A stretch of DNA of 8,350 nt from Candidatus Harrisonbacteria bacterium (GTDB lineage: Bacteria; Patescibacteriota; Minisyncoccia; UBA6257; 1-14-0-10-44-23): the NCBI GenBank assembly GCA_023244975.1, contig JAHFLG010000044.1:1-8350 (forward strand), in the 5' to 3' direction. The position numbers and the translations under genes were made by a program. The notes under the pieces are model-generated. The model worked only from the letters and a program-made list of their open reading frames with translations, was not told where the DNA came from and ran no database searches. Positions 1-6,539 of this stretch are shown here, one piece after another. Within the stretch, counting starts at the first letter, position 1; each line of letters begins with the position of its first letter.

Positions 1-1384
1 AGCGTTCGTTGCCCGGAATAACGGAAGAGGAGAGGACGATGGTGTCGCCCGGTTTAATTTTGACGAACTTGTGCTCGCCATTAACAATACGCATCAGTCC
101 TGAGTTTTCCTGACCCTGTGAGCCCGGGGTAAGAAGCAAGATTTTGTCGTCTTTGTACTTATGCATCTCTTCGATCGGAATCACAACTCCCGGATCGGTT
201 TTGATGTAGCCGAGCTGCTTAGAGATCTCAAAGTTGTCTTTCATGCTGCGGCCGTTGATGATGACCTTGCGGCCGATGCGTTCACAGATTTTAATGATTT
301 CGCGAATACGGTCGATCATCGAGGCAAAGGTCGAAAGAATAATTCGGCCCTGCGCAGCCAAGAATACTTTTTCGAGGTTTTCAACCACCAGTTCTTCGCT
401 TACGGTGTGGCCGTCTTCGTGCGCGTTGGTCGAGTCGATGAGTAGTGAGTGGACGCCTTGCTTGCCGAGCCATTCAAACTCATCAAGATTAAAGACCTGG
501 CCATTTTTGTCATATTCGAGGCGGAAGTCGGCAAAGTGGACCATTTTTCCGGCCGGAGTTTCCAGCATGACGCCGGTGGTGTCGGGCACGGTGTGAGCCA
601 CGCCAAAGAACTCGGCGGTGAAGTGCTCAGAAATTTTTACGCGGTCGTGGTTTTTGATCTCATGGAACTTCATCTTCGGGACATTCGGCATCTCATCAAG
701 GCGCTTTTTTAGAACCTCGCGGATGAGCGCGGTGCCGTAGATGGTTGGGTTGCCAAGTCTTTCTAAGACGTAGGGAACAGCGCCGTAGTGGTCGTAGTGA
801 GCGTGGGTGATGATGATGCCTTTTATTTTGTGCTTTTTCTTTTCGAGATAGCTGACGTTAGGAATGATCCAGTCGATACCCGGGGTTTCTTCCTCCGGAA
901 ACTGAATGCCCATGTCGATGATGACGATTTCGTCGTTGTACTCAAAGAAGCTGCAGTTGCGGCCGACCTCTTCCAGTCCGCCGAGCGGCACAAAGTAGAC
1001 GGTGTCCTTTTCCATTTTGCCATTGGTTCCTCCGGTTTCAAGCTGTTCATGTCCGGTGAGCGAACCTTCTTTGGCAAAGAATTTGCGATCACTGAGTGAC
1101 TTGGTCGGCATATGCGGCATTTTGCGGAAGCCGGCTGGTTTGGGCGGACGGCCCGTGAGCCGTGGCCGTTGTCCTAGTTGATGTCCCGACCCATGTCGGG
1201 ATCCCGACTGAAGTCGGGACTGACCCTGCGGTCGGGGAGGATGGTGCGGATGTACTTCGCGAGCGGCAGCCGCGGAGTCGATAACGACGCCCTTTTCAAT
1301 GTGGACGACGCGCGGCGGGGGGACTTTAACTCGCTTGCCTATCGGAAACGGTTGTTTTGGTATTTTTGGCGGTTTTGGTGCCAT
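1..1384 (-). CDS. rnj: Ribonuclease J (metallo-beta-lactamase / beta-CASP RNase), 3' end outside window
   Basis: RNase J is a zinc-dependent 5'-3' exonuclease and endonuclease acting in mRNA decay and rRNA maturation in the cytoplasm. 461 codons are visible; the C-terminal part lies beyond the window edge. Residues 1-123 are a basic, Pro/Gly/Arg-rich extension that looks disordered. The beta-lactamase domain starts near residue 127 (VYFVPLGGLEEVGRN). It carries the metal motif HAHYDH (194-199), the next ligands H264 (GVAHTVPD) and D286 (HFADFR), then DSTNA (317-321), the beta-CASP region, TPGSQGQ (419-425; the family usually has an acidic residue at the last position) and SSSVIPGNE (452-460). 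The ATG at 1384 is the only Met start before residue 88 in this frame. A weak GGACGAGG lies 12 nt upstream. The extension is unlike classical B. subtilis RNase J (about 555 residues in total). It follows tRNA-Leu, with a strong hairpin in the leader. The family call is firm; the exact start is less so. Confidence 0.95.
   Translation of the reverse strand, partial: MAPKPPKIPKQPFPIGKRVKVPPPRVVHIEKGVVIDSAAAAREVHPHHPPRPQGQSRLQSGSRHGSGHQLGQRPRLTGRPPKPAGFRKMPHMPTKSLSDRKFFAKEGSLTGHEQLETGGTNGKMEKDTVYFVPLGGLEEVGRNCSFFEYNDEIVIIDMGIQFPEEETPGIDWIIPNVSYLEKKKHKIKGIIITHAHYDHYGAVPYVLERLGNPTIYGTALIREVLKKRLDEMPNVPKMKFHEIKNHDRVKISEHFTAEFFGVAHTVPDTTGVMLETPAGKMVHFADFRLEYDKNGQVFNLDEFEWLGKQGVHSLLIDSTNAHEDGHTVSEELVVENLEKVFLAAQGRIILSTFASMIDRIREIIKICERIGRKVIINGRSMKDNFEISKQLGYIKTDPGVVIPIEEMHKYKDDKILLLTPGSQGQENSGLMRIVNGEHKFVKIKPGDTIVLSSSVIPGNER
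1184..1237. repeat. Three tandem 18-bp palindromic units inside the RNase J N-terminal extension
   Basis: Units lie at 1184-1201, 1202-1219 and 1220-1237. The first two are perfect hairpins: TCCCGAC, a 4-nt loop (CCAT or TGAA), then GTCGGGA. The third is diverged and keeps the right half plus a 4-bp GACC/GGTC stem. Each unit is exactly six codons, so on the minus strand they encode PRPQGQ-SRLQSG-SRHGSG (residues 50-67 of RNase J) without breaking the frame. This is either a palindromic repeat inserted in a tolerant linker or local tandem duplication. Confidence 0.85.
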
Positions 1385-1400
1385 GAATGTGTTGCGCCTC

Positions 1401-1457
1401 GTCCGGCTGGTTTCGCGAGAAGGAAACCATCTCTATTCTCGCGAGAACCAGCCGGAC
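1401..1457 (-). promoter_or_regulatory. Long hairpin in the RNase J 5' leader
   Basis: The arms 1401-1420 and 1437-1457 form a 20-bp stem with one bulged base (1444) and one G-U pair, closed by a 16-nt loop. The inner part of each arm is itself close to the palindrome TCTCGCGAGA. It lies between tRNA-Leu and the RNase J start codon, ends 17 nt before that codon, and has no T-run on the transcribed side, so it is not a standard intrinsic terminator. A smaller competing hairpin (AGCCG/CGGCT, 1450-1464) shares bases with it. A role in processing, stability or autoregulation of RNase J mRNA is inference. Confidence 0.6.
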
Positions 1458-1500
1458 TTCGGCTTATTATTAATGTTAATGTATTAAATTTTTACTGCGG

Positions 1501-1582
1501 TGCCCAGGGCGGGAGTTGAACCCGCAAGAGTTGCCTCACACGTACCTGAAACGTGCGCGTCTGCCAATTCCGCCACCTGGGC
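1501..1582 (-). tRNA. tRNA-Leu (anticodon CAG)
   Basis: The minus strand folds as a complete class II tRNA of 82 nt. The acceptor stem is GCCCAGG/CCTGGGC with discriminator A. The D arm contains GGCGGAATTGGCAGACGC. The anticodon stem is CACGT/ACGTG around loop TTCAGGT, giving anticodon CAG at 1546-1548. There is a short variable arm (GAG/CTC), and the T arm is GCGGG-TTCAACT-CCCGC. The sequence after the discriminator is CCG, so the 3' CCA is not encoded and must be added by CCA-adding enzyme. It begins only 12 nt after the stop codon of the isomerase gene on the same strand, so it is probably cut out of a shared transcript. Confidence 0.97.
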
Positions 1583-1594
1583 TTTATGTACTGC

Positions 1595-2578
1595 CTACTG
1601 CGCTGCTAATTCCTTAATTCTGGTTACTGTTTTGATACTCAGCGGGTTGATACCTCGCATGGTAGCTGCAAAGAGTCCTACCCACTCGGCTAACACAATC
1701 GCATTCAGAGTTATTTCAAAATCATCAGTGCCGGGAATCTCAACTATCTCCAGCGGGGTTTCGTACTCTGTTAGGATTTGTTTAATGATATCAATCTCTT
1801 TCTTGAGCATCGCAGCCTCTGCCTGCGTAGTGATAAATAAGGCTATCACATCTTTGGGCTTTGTTTCAAAGATTGAGAGCTCGTTATGGTTGATCTCCGG
1901 GAAAACGTTGGCGCTTGCCGGGAGCTTCGCGCTTTCGTTAAGACTTATTTTGAAGATCTGTCCGATGTGGCTGAGCGCGTTCGAGGTGTAGAGAAACAGA
2001 TTCTTGCCGATGAGTTTTTTTGCCAGCTGCTCTCCGTAGGCTTCCTGTGTCTGCGGCTGGATAACCTTTGACATATCGCGCATCGCGACGCTATCTAAAA
2101 TAGCGGCATTGACGATCGCCAGCACGCCCGAGAGTGTTAGGCCGTATGCCTGCCGTGGACATAGAGTGTCAGTTTTTTCAAAGGTAGCGAAGGGAAGTTT
2201 CTGGGAACGAGCCTGTGTTAGGAGGGCTCCGCCGCCAGCGACAATAGCTATGGCGCTACCCGTTGGAACCTGGGAAAAGCCAGACAAGACCTCACGAGTT
2301 TCTCCTGAGAAGGAAACGAAGATATAGAGTGGACGCTTAAACTCAGGATGAGGCAGGCCAAAGTCTTTCCAAGAAATTATCGGTATACGTATATTAACAT
2401 ATTCACTTAAATTTTGCAAGATAGTGGCTGGCGTACCGCTTCCGCCCATGCCAGAGAGGATAATGGCGTCAGGATTGCTGCCGCGGAGTTGCTCTATGTT
2501 TTCCACTGTAATAGCTCCGGGTCGGAGCTGGAGATTGAATTCAAGAATATTTTTTCTGAAGATATCAGCGTCAGTCAT
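1595..2578 (-). CDS. Bifunctional phosphoglucose/phosphomannose isomerase (SIS-domain family)
   Basis: It interconverts glucose-6-phosphate and fructose-6-phosphate, and mannose-6-phosphate and fructose-6-phosphate, linking glycolysis to sugar-nucleotide supply for the envelope. The 327 residues match the compact PGI/PMI family first described in archaea, not classical ~550-residue Pgi. Visible motifs are the sugar-phosphate loop GMGGSG (43-48), SFSGETRE (89-96), NESAK (214-218) and FPEINHNEL (226-234). The Glu215 and His231 pair has the 16-residue spacing of the catalytic Glu/His pair known in the Pyrobaculum enzyme. The C-terminal INPLSIKTVTRIKEL (310-324) is typical of the family. The ATG at 2578 lies 17 nt after the stop of the upstream solute-binding protein. 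It has no Shine-Dalgarno, but an extended -10 box ends 6 nt before it, so it may also be made from a leaderless transcript. tRNA-Leu follows after 12 nt. Confidence 0.93.
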   Translation of the reverse strand: MTDADIFRKNILEFNLQLRPGAITVENIEQLRGSNPDAIILSGMGGSGTPATILQNLSEYVNIRIPIISWKDFGLPHPEFKRPLYIFVSFSGETREVLSGFSQVPTGSAIAIVAGGGALLTQARSQKLPFATFEKTDTLCPRQAYGLTLSGVLAIVNAAILDSVAMRDMSKVIQPQTQEAYGEQLAKKLIGKNLFLYTSNALSHIGQIFKISLNESAKLPASANVFPEINHNELSIFETKPKDVIALFITTQAEAAMLKKEIDIIKQILTEYETPLEIVEIPGTDDFEITLNAIVLAEWVGLFAATMRGINPLSIKTVTRIKELAAQ

Positions 2579-2584
2579 AGTGTA

Positions 2585-2593
2585 AGTATACCA
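2585..2593 (-). promoter_or_regulatory. Extended -10 promoter candidate for the PGI/PMI gene
   Basis: On the minus strand the sequence reads TGGTATACT, an extended -10 (TGn plus TATACT), followed by TACACT and then the ATG. Transcription would start at or next to the A of the start codon (leaderless). No good -35 is seen. The same decamer TATACTTACA occurs before the YvlD-like gene at 4995-5004. Confidence 0.45.
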
Positions 2594-2595
2594 GT

Positions 2596-4254
2596 TTACT
2601 TGAAGACGCGGCTGGTGTTGAGGAACCAGAGGTTTGAGTCCGCGAAACGGTCGCTAGGGGAGAGCAAGAACTTCTGGTCGAGCCCGCCGAGATCGCGCGG
2701 AGCGGCATACAGGTACTCAGGGGAATAGAGGAAGATAGCCGGATGCTCATCGTGGATTATTTGTTGGAGTTTTTTTAGGTCGACGTTGCGCTTTGCTTCG
2801 TCAAAGTTTTTGCGGATTGATTCCAGCAGGCCATCAACTGCTGAATTTTTGTAGACCGCGAGATTGAGTCCCGGCGAAAAGCGCGCTGATGAGTGCCAGA
2901 AGGAGTAGATATCGCCATTATCACGGAGCACATTACCAAAGAGCAGTGCCTGATAAGTGCGACCTTTTATGTTGCTGTCGCGTAGCTGGTCGAGAGCGAC
3001 GCTCGTCACAGTCACCTTGGCGCCGATGGCCGCCCAGTCTTCTTTGAGGTGGTTGGCAGTAGTGACGAGGAATGGGATGTCGGGAGTGAAGAGATTAATT
3101 TCAAGTCGTTGCGTTGTCTTGCCAACGGTGCGCGTCAGTATGCCACCCGCATCTTTTTTCCAACCGTTTTTACTTAGCAGACTGATTGCCTCATCAGTCG
3201 AGTTGTGGTCATGGACATAGATATCCGCATTGTAGCCTGGCGTGAACGGGCTCAGTGGTCCGAGAGCAATCTGCCCATGTCCGCTTAATACATCAGTAAT
3301 CAATCGTTGTTTGTTGGTGGCGAGATCAAGGGCGGTGCGTACCGTGCTGTCGTTGGTTGCCGAAGGAACGGTTGGGTTAAAGAACACGGCATAGTAGCGA
3401 GGGAGGGCGAATGCATCGGTCTGGTGGTTGATTTTAAGGTCGGTCACATTGATTGGGTCAAATCCTCCGAGGCCATCGATGCTTTTGGTATTAAAACTCA
3501 GGAAGGCGTCATTATAATTTGAGAAAAAAATGAAGTTGAGTTTGTCTATGAGCGCGCGTTTGCCCGGATACTCGGAGTTGGCGGTCAGGTGATAGCTTGA
3601 GATAAAGCCGTTTTTTTGTTTTTCATAGCTGACGAATTTAAAAGGACCACTGCCGATTGGTTCAAGATTGTAGGTGGCGAGATGGAGGTTAGCCGGTGGC
3701 ACCTGCTCAAAAAGGTGAGCCGGAGCTACATAAAGCGTTTTGAGATTATCGACAAAGAATGCGTATGGCGCCTTGAGAGTAAAACGTACTTCACGCTCAC
3801 TGATGCGTTCTATAGTGACGCCCTGCCAGGCGGCGAGCTGTGGAGAGCCCGCAGCCGGATCCTGAATAGTCTGCACGGTAAAGAGAACATCATCAGAGGT
3901 CAGTGGCTGGCCGTCGGACCACTTGAGATCAGGCTTTAACTTGATTGACCAGACCGTGCCTTTCGAGCTGGTGTTGTAGCTGTCGGCTAAGGTCATCAGA
4001 CTACTGAAGAGGGTCTTGACCAGCACCTGGTCGGGCTCGTTGCTGCCCATGAGAATTGGATTGATGGCGATGGGCTGGCCGACGATGCCTTCGGTGTATT
4101 CGCCACCGCTGGCCGGCTGGACAACCGTATTGTTGTAAAAATTATTCAGAATACTGAGGCCGAGTGCAAAGACAAAAAGAGTGAGCGCGCTAAAAAAGAC
4201 ATACCGTTCTCGCGGCATCAGTGACTTAAGTAGTCTGAAAAAATCCCGGATCAT
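2596..4254 (-). CDS. Membrane-anchored solute-binding protein, family 5 (OppA/DppA-like)
   Basis: Family-5 binding proteins capture peptides or related solutes outside the membrane and deliver them to an ABC importer. The 552 residues start with a basic N-terminus and one hydrophobic helix (about 18-37). The domain then opens with GGEYTEGIVGQPIAINPIL (50-68), and contains the signatures KWSDGQPLTSDDVLF (111-125) and EPIGSGPFKF (198-207). The protein contains no cysteine at all, so it cannot be a lipoprotein. The N-terminal helix is probably an uncleaved anchor, with the binding domain outside. The start ATG directly abuts the secG stop (TAAATG), pointing to translational coupling. No permease or ATPase gene is in the window, so the transported solute and partners are unknown. 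It could act as a receptor or chaperone-like envelope protein instead of an importer subunit. The family call is firm; the ligand is unassigned. Confidence 0.9.
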   Translation of the reverse strand: MIRDFFRLLKSLMPRERYVFFSALTLFVFALGLSILNNFYNNTVVQPASGGEYTEGIVGQPIAINPILMGSNEPDQVLVKTLFSSLMTLADSYNTSSKGTVWSIKLKPDLKWSDGQPLTSDDVLFTVQTIQDPAAGSPQLAAWQGVTIERISEREVRFTLKAPYAFFVDNLKTLYVAPAHLFEQVPPANLHLATYNLEPIGSGPFKFVSYEKQKNGFISSYHLTANSEYPGKRALIDKLNFIFFSNYNDAFLSFNTKSIDGLGGFDPINVTDLKINHQTDAFALPRYYAVFFNPTVPSATNDSTVRTALDLATNKQRLITDVLSGHGQIALGPLSPFTPGYNADIYVHDHNSTDEAISLLSKNGWKKDAGGILTRTVGKTTQRLEINLFTPDIPFLVTTANHLKEDWAAIGAKVTVTSVALDQLRDSNIKGRTYQALLFGNVLRDNGDIYSFWHSSARFSPGLNLAVYKNSAVDGLLESIRKNFDEAKRNVDLKKLQQIIHDEHPAIFLYSPEYLYAAPRDLGGLDQKFLLSPSDRFADSNLWFLNTSRVFK

Positions 4255-4602
4255 TTATTTCTTGGTCGAACTGGGAGCAACGATATTGATCGTCTGGCCG
4301 GTGCTGCTGACATTGACGAGTGACGGTGTTGAGCTGGCAGTTTCAATGCCGGGGTTGATAGTTGTAGGCGAGGCATTAGCAAATAGGCTGATGATGGCGA
4401 GAGCCGCGAAGATGACAACCAGGATAATGGTGCCGACAAAGAGTGCCCGTTCAAGGCCCCGACGCTGCTGGTAGAAGCCACCTCCACCTCCGCCGCCACC
4501 GCCCAGGAAGCCGCTGACGTCGGTGTCGCGCTGCTGGAGGAGAATAAGGACGATAATAGCAATGGAAATGACAATCTGGCTGACCGAGATAATAGTGTTC
4601 AT
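4255..4602 (-). CDS. secG: Preprotein translocase subunit SecG
   Basis: SecG is the small accessory membrane subunit of the SecYEG channel and stimulates SecA-driven protein export. The 115-residue protein has two membrane helices (about 4-22 and 53-75) and the family loop between them: LLQQRDTD (21-28), a glycine run and RRGLER (47-52). Residues 34-42 are nine consecutive glycines, longer than the usual Gly-rich stretch. A Ser/Thr-rich tail of about 40 residues follows helix 2 and would lie outside the membrane in the usual SecG topology. The ATG at 4602 is 13 nt after the stop of the YvlD-like gene, and the stop abuts the start of the solute-binding protein, so the three genes are likely one unit. 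There is no Shine-Dalgarno. Confidence 0.93.
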   Translation of the reverse strand: MNTIISVSQIVISIAIIVLILLQQRDTDVSGFLGGGGGGGGGFYQQRRGLERALFVGTIILVVIFAALAIISLFANASPTTINPGIETASSTPSLVNVSSTGQTINIVAPSSTKK

Positions 4603-4615
4603 ATATATAGTAGAC

Positions 4616-4987
4616 TTAGTCTTTTCTGGTAACGTGCTCGCCTACGTGGAAAATCACATTAATGACCGTAATAACGATCGTCCCGTAGATAAGCGCCGGT
4701 AGTCCAGTTATTGTAAGGTTTTGCGCGTACTTGTCAACGATATAGAGCAGTCCGCCGGTAATCACGAGATTAAAGAGGCCGAAGGTTAAGAGGATGATCG
4801 GCGTCAGCACGAGCTTGATGATGGGCCGAACAATGACAGTCACAAACGTGAAAACGCCGACTAAGGCGGCAAAGGCGATCAATTTGTCATTACCATTTAA
4901 GTCAAGATTGAAGCCATCAATCACGTATGCGGCAGCGAGCAGTCCTCCGGCATTGGCGATTAAGGCAACAATAATTCTTCTAATCAT
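4616..4987 (-). CDS. Four-helix membrane protein, YvlD / phage-holin-4_2 family
   Basis: This is a small integral membrane protein with four predicted helices and the family core RPIIKLVLTPIILLTFGLF (residues 54-72 from this start). The family (PF04020) is named for a resemblance to mycobacteriophage holins, but most bacterial members are chromosomal proteins of unknown function. B. subtilis YvlD belongs to an envelope-stress operon. No lysis gene or phage gene is nearby. An in-frame ATG seven codons upstream (5008) would give 130 residues. I prefer the ATG at 4987 because an extended -10 box lies between the two starts and because family members begin close to MIRRII. The product has 123 residues. 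It leads the leftward unit, with secG 13 nt downstream. Confidence 0.85.
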   Translation of the reverse strand: MIRRIIVALIANAGGLLAAAYVIDGFNLDLNGNDKLIAFAALVGVFTFVTVIVRPIIKLVLTPIILLTFGLFNLVITGGLLYIVDKYAQNLTITGLPALIYGTIVITVINVIFHVGEHVTRKD

Positions 4988-4993
4988 ATCTGT

Positions 4994-5022
4994 TTGTAAG
5001 TATATCATGAAGGGCTTATAAT
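4994..5022 (+). promoter_or_regulatory. Sigma70-type promoter for murA
   Basis: A -35 box TTGTAA (4994-4999, 4 of 6 consensus) is separated by exactly 17 nt from a perfect -10 TATAAT (5017-5022). The murA ATG begins 9 nt after the -10, so the transcript would have virtually no leader. No Shine-Dalgarno is present. Confidence 0.65.
4999..5007 (-). promoter_or_regulatory. Extended -10 promoter candidate for the leftward YvlD-secG unit
   Basis: The minus strand reads TGATATACT followed by TACAAACAGAT and ATG (4987). A start about 7 nt after the box would leave a leader of about 5 nt. No clear -35 is present. The box overlaps the -35 of the murA promoter on the other strand by one base. Confidence 0.5.
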
Positions 5023-5031
5023 GGGCGTGCC

Positions 5032-6387
5032 ATGAGCTATACAGTTTCTTTATCAGAGGTTACCGGAGCTACACCTGGTCATCAGGGGAAGGATTCTTTG
5101 ACTATCACCGGTGGCAAGCCGCTCTACGGCGAGGTTACGGTTCGCGGAGCGAAAAATTCAGTTTCCAAGATCATGGTTGCCTCGCTGCTCACTGGCGCGC
5201 CGTGCATTATCCACAATGTGCCCGAGATTGATGATGTAAAAATAGTTTCCAAGATGATCGAGGCCCTCGGCGGCGTTGTTAAAAATGATGGCGAGGGAAA
5301 TCTCTGGATTCAGACTAAAGAAATTAACATGATTCTGCCGGAGGCCTTGCACTCAATCGCCGGCAAGAGCCGTATCCCGATTTTGTTTGCCGGTCCGATG
5401 CTCGCGAGACTAAAAGAAGCTCTGGTGCCGGAGCTCGGTGGCTGCAACATTGGTATGCGCCCGGTAGATTACCATCTCAAAGCTCTTGAACAGCTCGGCG
5501 TCGGAATCGAACAAATTCCGGCCGGTTATCACTTGGCTGCGCAGAAATTAGTTGGTGGCAACATAAAACTGGATTACCCGAGCGTGGGAGCCACTGAGCA
5601 GGTGCTGCTTTCAGCAGTGCTGGCTGAAGGTAAGACCGAGGTGAGTAACGCTGCCATTGAACCTGAAATTATGGATCTGATCGCGGTACTTCAAAAAATG
5701 GGTGCGATCATCTCAGTAGACACCGACCGCGTGATTACCATCGTTGGCGTTAAAGAGCTACACGGCTTTACCCACACGACCATTACCGATCGTATTGAAG
5801 TGGCGAGCTGGGCCTGTGCTGCCTTTGCAACTAATGGAAAAATTTTCGTGCGCAACGCCCGGCAGTTCGACATAATGACGTTTTTGAATAAGTACCGACA
5901 GATTGGCGGACAATTTGAAATTGTAGACGACGGTATCTGGTTCTGGCGGGGGACGGAGTTGCATGCAATTCCACTTGAGACCGATGTACACCCGGGCTTT
6001 ATGACCGACTGGCAGCAGCCCTTTAGTATTTTGCTTACCATGGTTCCGGGCGCGAGCATTGTGCACGAAACTGTCTATGAAGATCGGTTTGGCTATGTGG
6101 ACGCACTCAACAAAATGGGAGCGAACATTCAGTTGTATAAAGAGTGCCTTGGTGGACACACCTGTAGGTTTGGAGAGAAGACCTATGTGCATAGCGCCGT
6201 AATAACCGGCCCGACTAGTCTTAAGGGCGCGGATATTACTATTCCAAATCTGCGCGCTGGTTTTTCCTATGTTATCGCAGCGCTGGCCGCAACCGGAACT
6301 TCAACCCTGCGCAACATCTCCCTGATTCGCCGCGGCTACGAAGACTTTGAAGACAAGCTCGCCGCCCTCGGCGCCCAGATTGGATAG
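5032..6387 (+). CDS. murA: UDP-N-acetylglucosamine 1-carboxyvinyltransferase (MurA)
   Basis: MurA transfers enolpyruvate from PEP to UDP-GlcNAc, the first committed step of peptidoglycan synthesis in the cytoplasm. The 451 residues form the usual two EPSP-synthase-like domains, with about 20 extra N-terminal residues relative to E. coli MurA (419). Equivalents of key E. coli residues are all visible: Lys22/Asn23 as K41/N42 (RGAKN), Arg91 as R114, the loop Cys115 as C138 in GGCNIGMRPVDYH, Arg120 as R143, Asp305 as D326 in VHPGFMTDWQQPF, Arg331 as R352 (YEDRF), and Arg397 as R408 (NLRAG). The catalytic Cys is retained, so fosfomycin sensitivity would be expected from the protein alone. The C-terminus IRRGYEDFEDKLAALGA is typical. 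The ATG at 5032 sits 9 nt after a TATAAT. An alternative shorter start is not supported, because no other Met precedes K41. Confidence 0.97.
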   Translation: MSYTVSLSEVTGATPGHQGKDSLTITGGKPLYGEVTVRGAKNSVSKIMVASLLTGAPCIIHNVPEIDDVKIVSKMIEALGGVVKNDGEGNLWIQTKEINMILPEALHSIAGKSRIPILFAGPMLARLKEALVPELGGCNIGMRPVDYHLKALEQLGVGIEQIPAGYHLAAQKLVGGNIKLDYPSVGATEQVLLSAVLAEGKTEVSNAAIEPEIMDLIAVLQKMGAIISVDTDRVITIVGVKELHGFTHTTITDRIEVASWACAAFATNGKIFVRNARQFDIMTFLNKYRQIGGQFEIVDDGIWFWRGTELHAIPLETDVHPGFMTDWQQPFSILLTMVPGASIVHETVYEDRFGYVDALNKMGANIQLYKECLGGHTCRFGEKTYVHSAVITGPTSLKGADITIPNLRAGFSYVIAALAATGTSTLRNISLIRRGYEDFEDKLAALGAQIG

Positions 6388-6400
6388 GCAAAAAGAGTAA

Positions 6401-6515
6401 GCCTTTCGGTGCAATTCCGTGCGGGGATGTGCGGAGCCGCGGCGGCGGCGAGGTCAAGCCGCTGGGCGAAGCCGAGACCAGATAGGCGGCCCCGGTAGGA
6501 ATTGCACCGAAAGGC
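6401..6515. repeat. Large interrupted palindrome filling the murA-mreB gap
   Basis: Arms 6401-6418 and 6498-6515 are perfect 18-bp inverted repeats (GCCTTTCGGTGCAATTCC and its complement). After a 3x3 internal loop, five more pairs form (CGGGG 6422-6426 with CCCCG 6490-6494). The enclosed 63 nt are very GC-rich and can form smaller stems (for example GCGGC 6445-6449 with GCCGC 6458-6462), with a repeated AAGCCG. No T-run follows, so it is not a standard intrinsic terminator. It may be a non-autonomous palindromic element, a structured RNA or a transcript-end stabiliser; the sequence alone cannot decide. It occupies most of the 152-bp gap between the two genes. Confidence 0.75.
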
Positions 6516-6530
6516 CGCTCCTGATAAGAT
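6502..6530 (+). promoter_or_regulatory. Promoter candidate for mreB, overlapping the palindrome arm
   Basis: An extended -10, TGATAAGAT (6522-6530), lies 9 nt before the mreB ATG. Exactly 17 nt upstream of the -10 hexamer is TTGCAC (6502-6507), a weak -35 within the right arm of the palindrome. The spacing is ideal but the hexamers are imperfect. Confidence 0.4.
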
Positions 6531-6539
6531 ACCAGCACT

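Noticed and set aside
1184..1237. CRISPR array
   Set aside because: Units are 18 bp, abut without spacers and lie in an open coding frame.
1500..1991. 163-residue plus-strand frame beginning in the tRNA
   Set aside because: It runs through tRNA-Leu and antisense to the isomerase; low-complexity translation with no family features.
4616..5008. Phage holin / prophage remnant
   Set aside because: The family name suggests holin, but no endolysin, integrase or other phage gene is present and the gene sits at the head of a secG unit; members of this family are common chromosomal proteins.
5758..6192. 144-residue minus-strand frame within murA
   Set aside because: It is entirely antisense to conserved MurA active-site codons; no start signal or domain.
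6401..6515. Intrinsic terminator of murA
   Set aside because: The stem is long and interrupted, and the right arm is followed by CGCTCCTGAT, with no T-tract.
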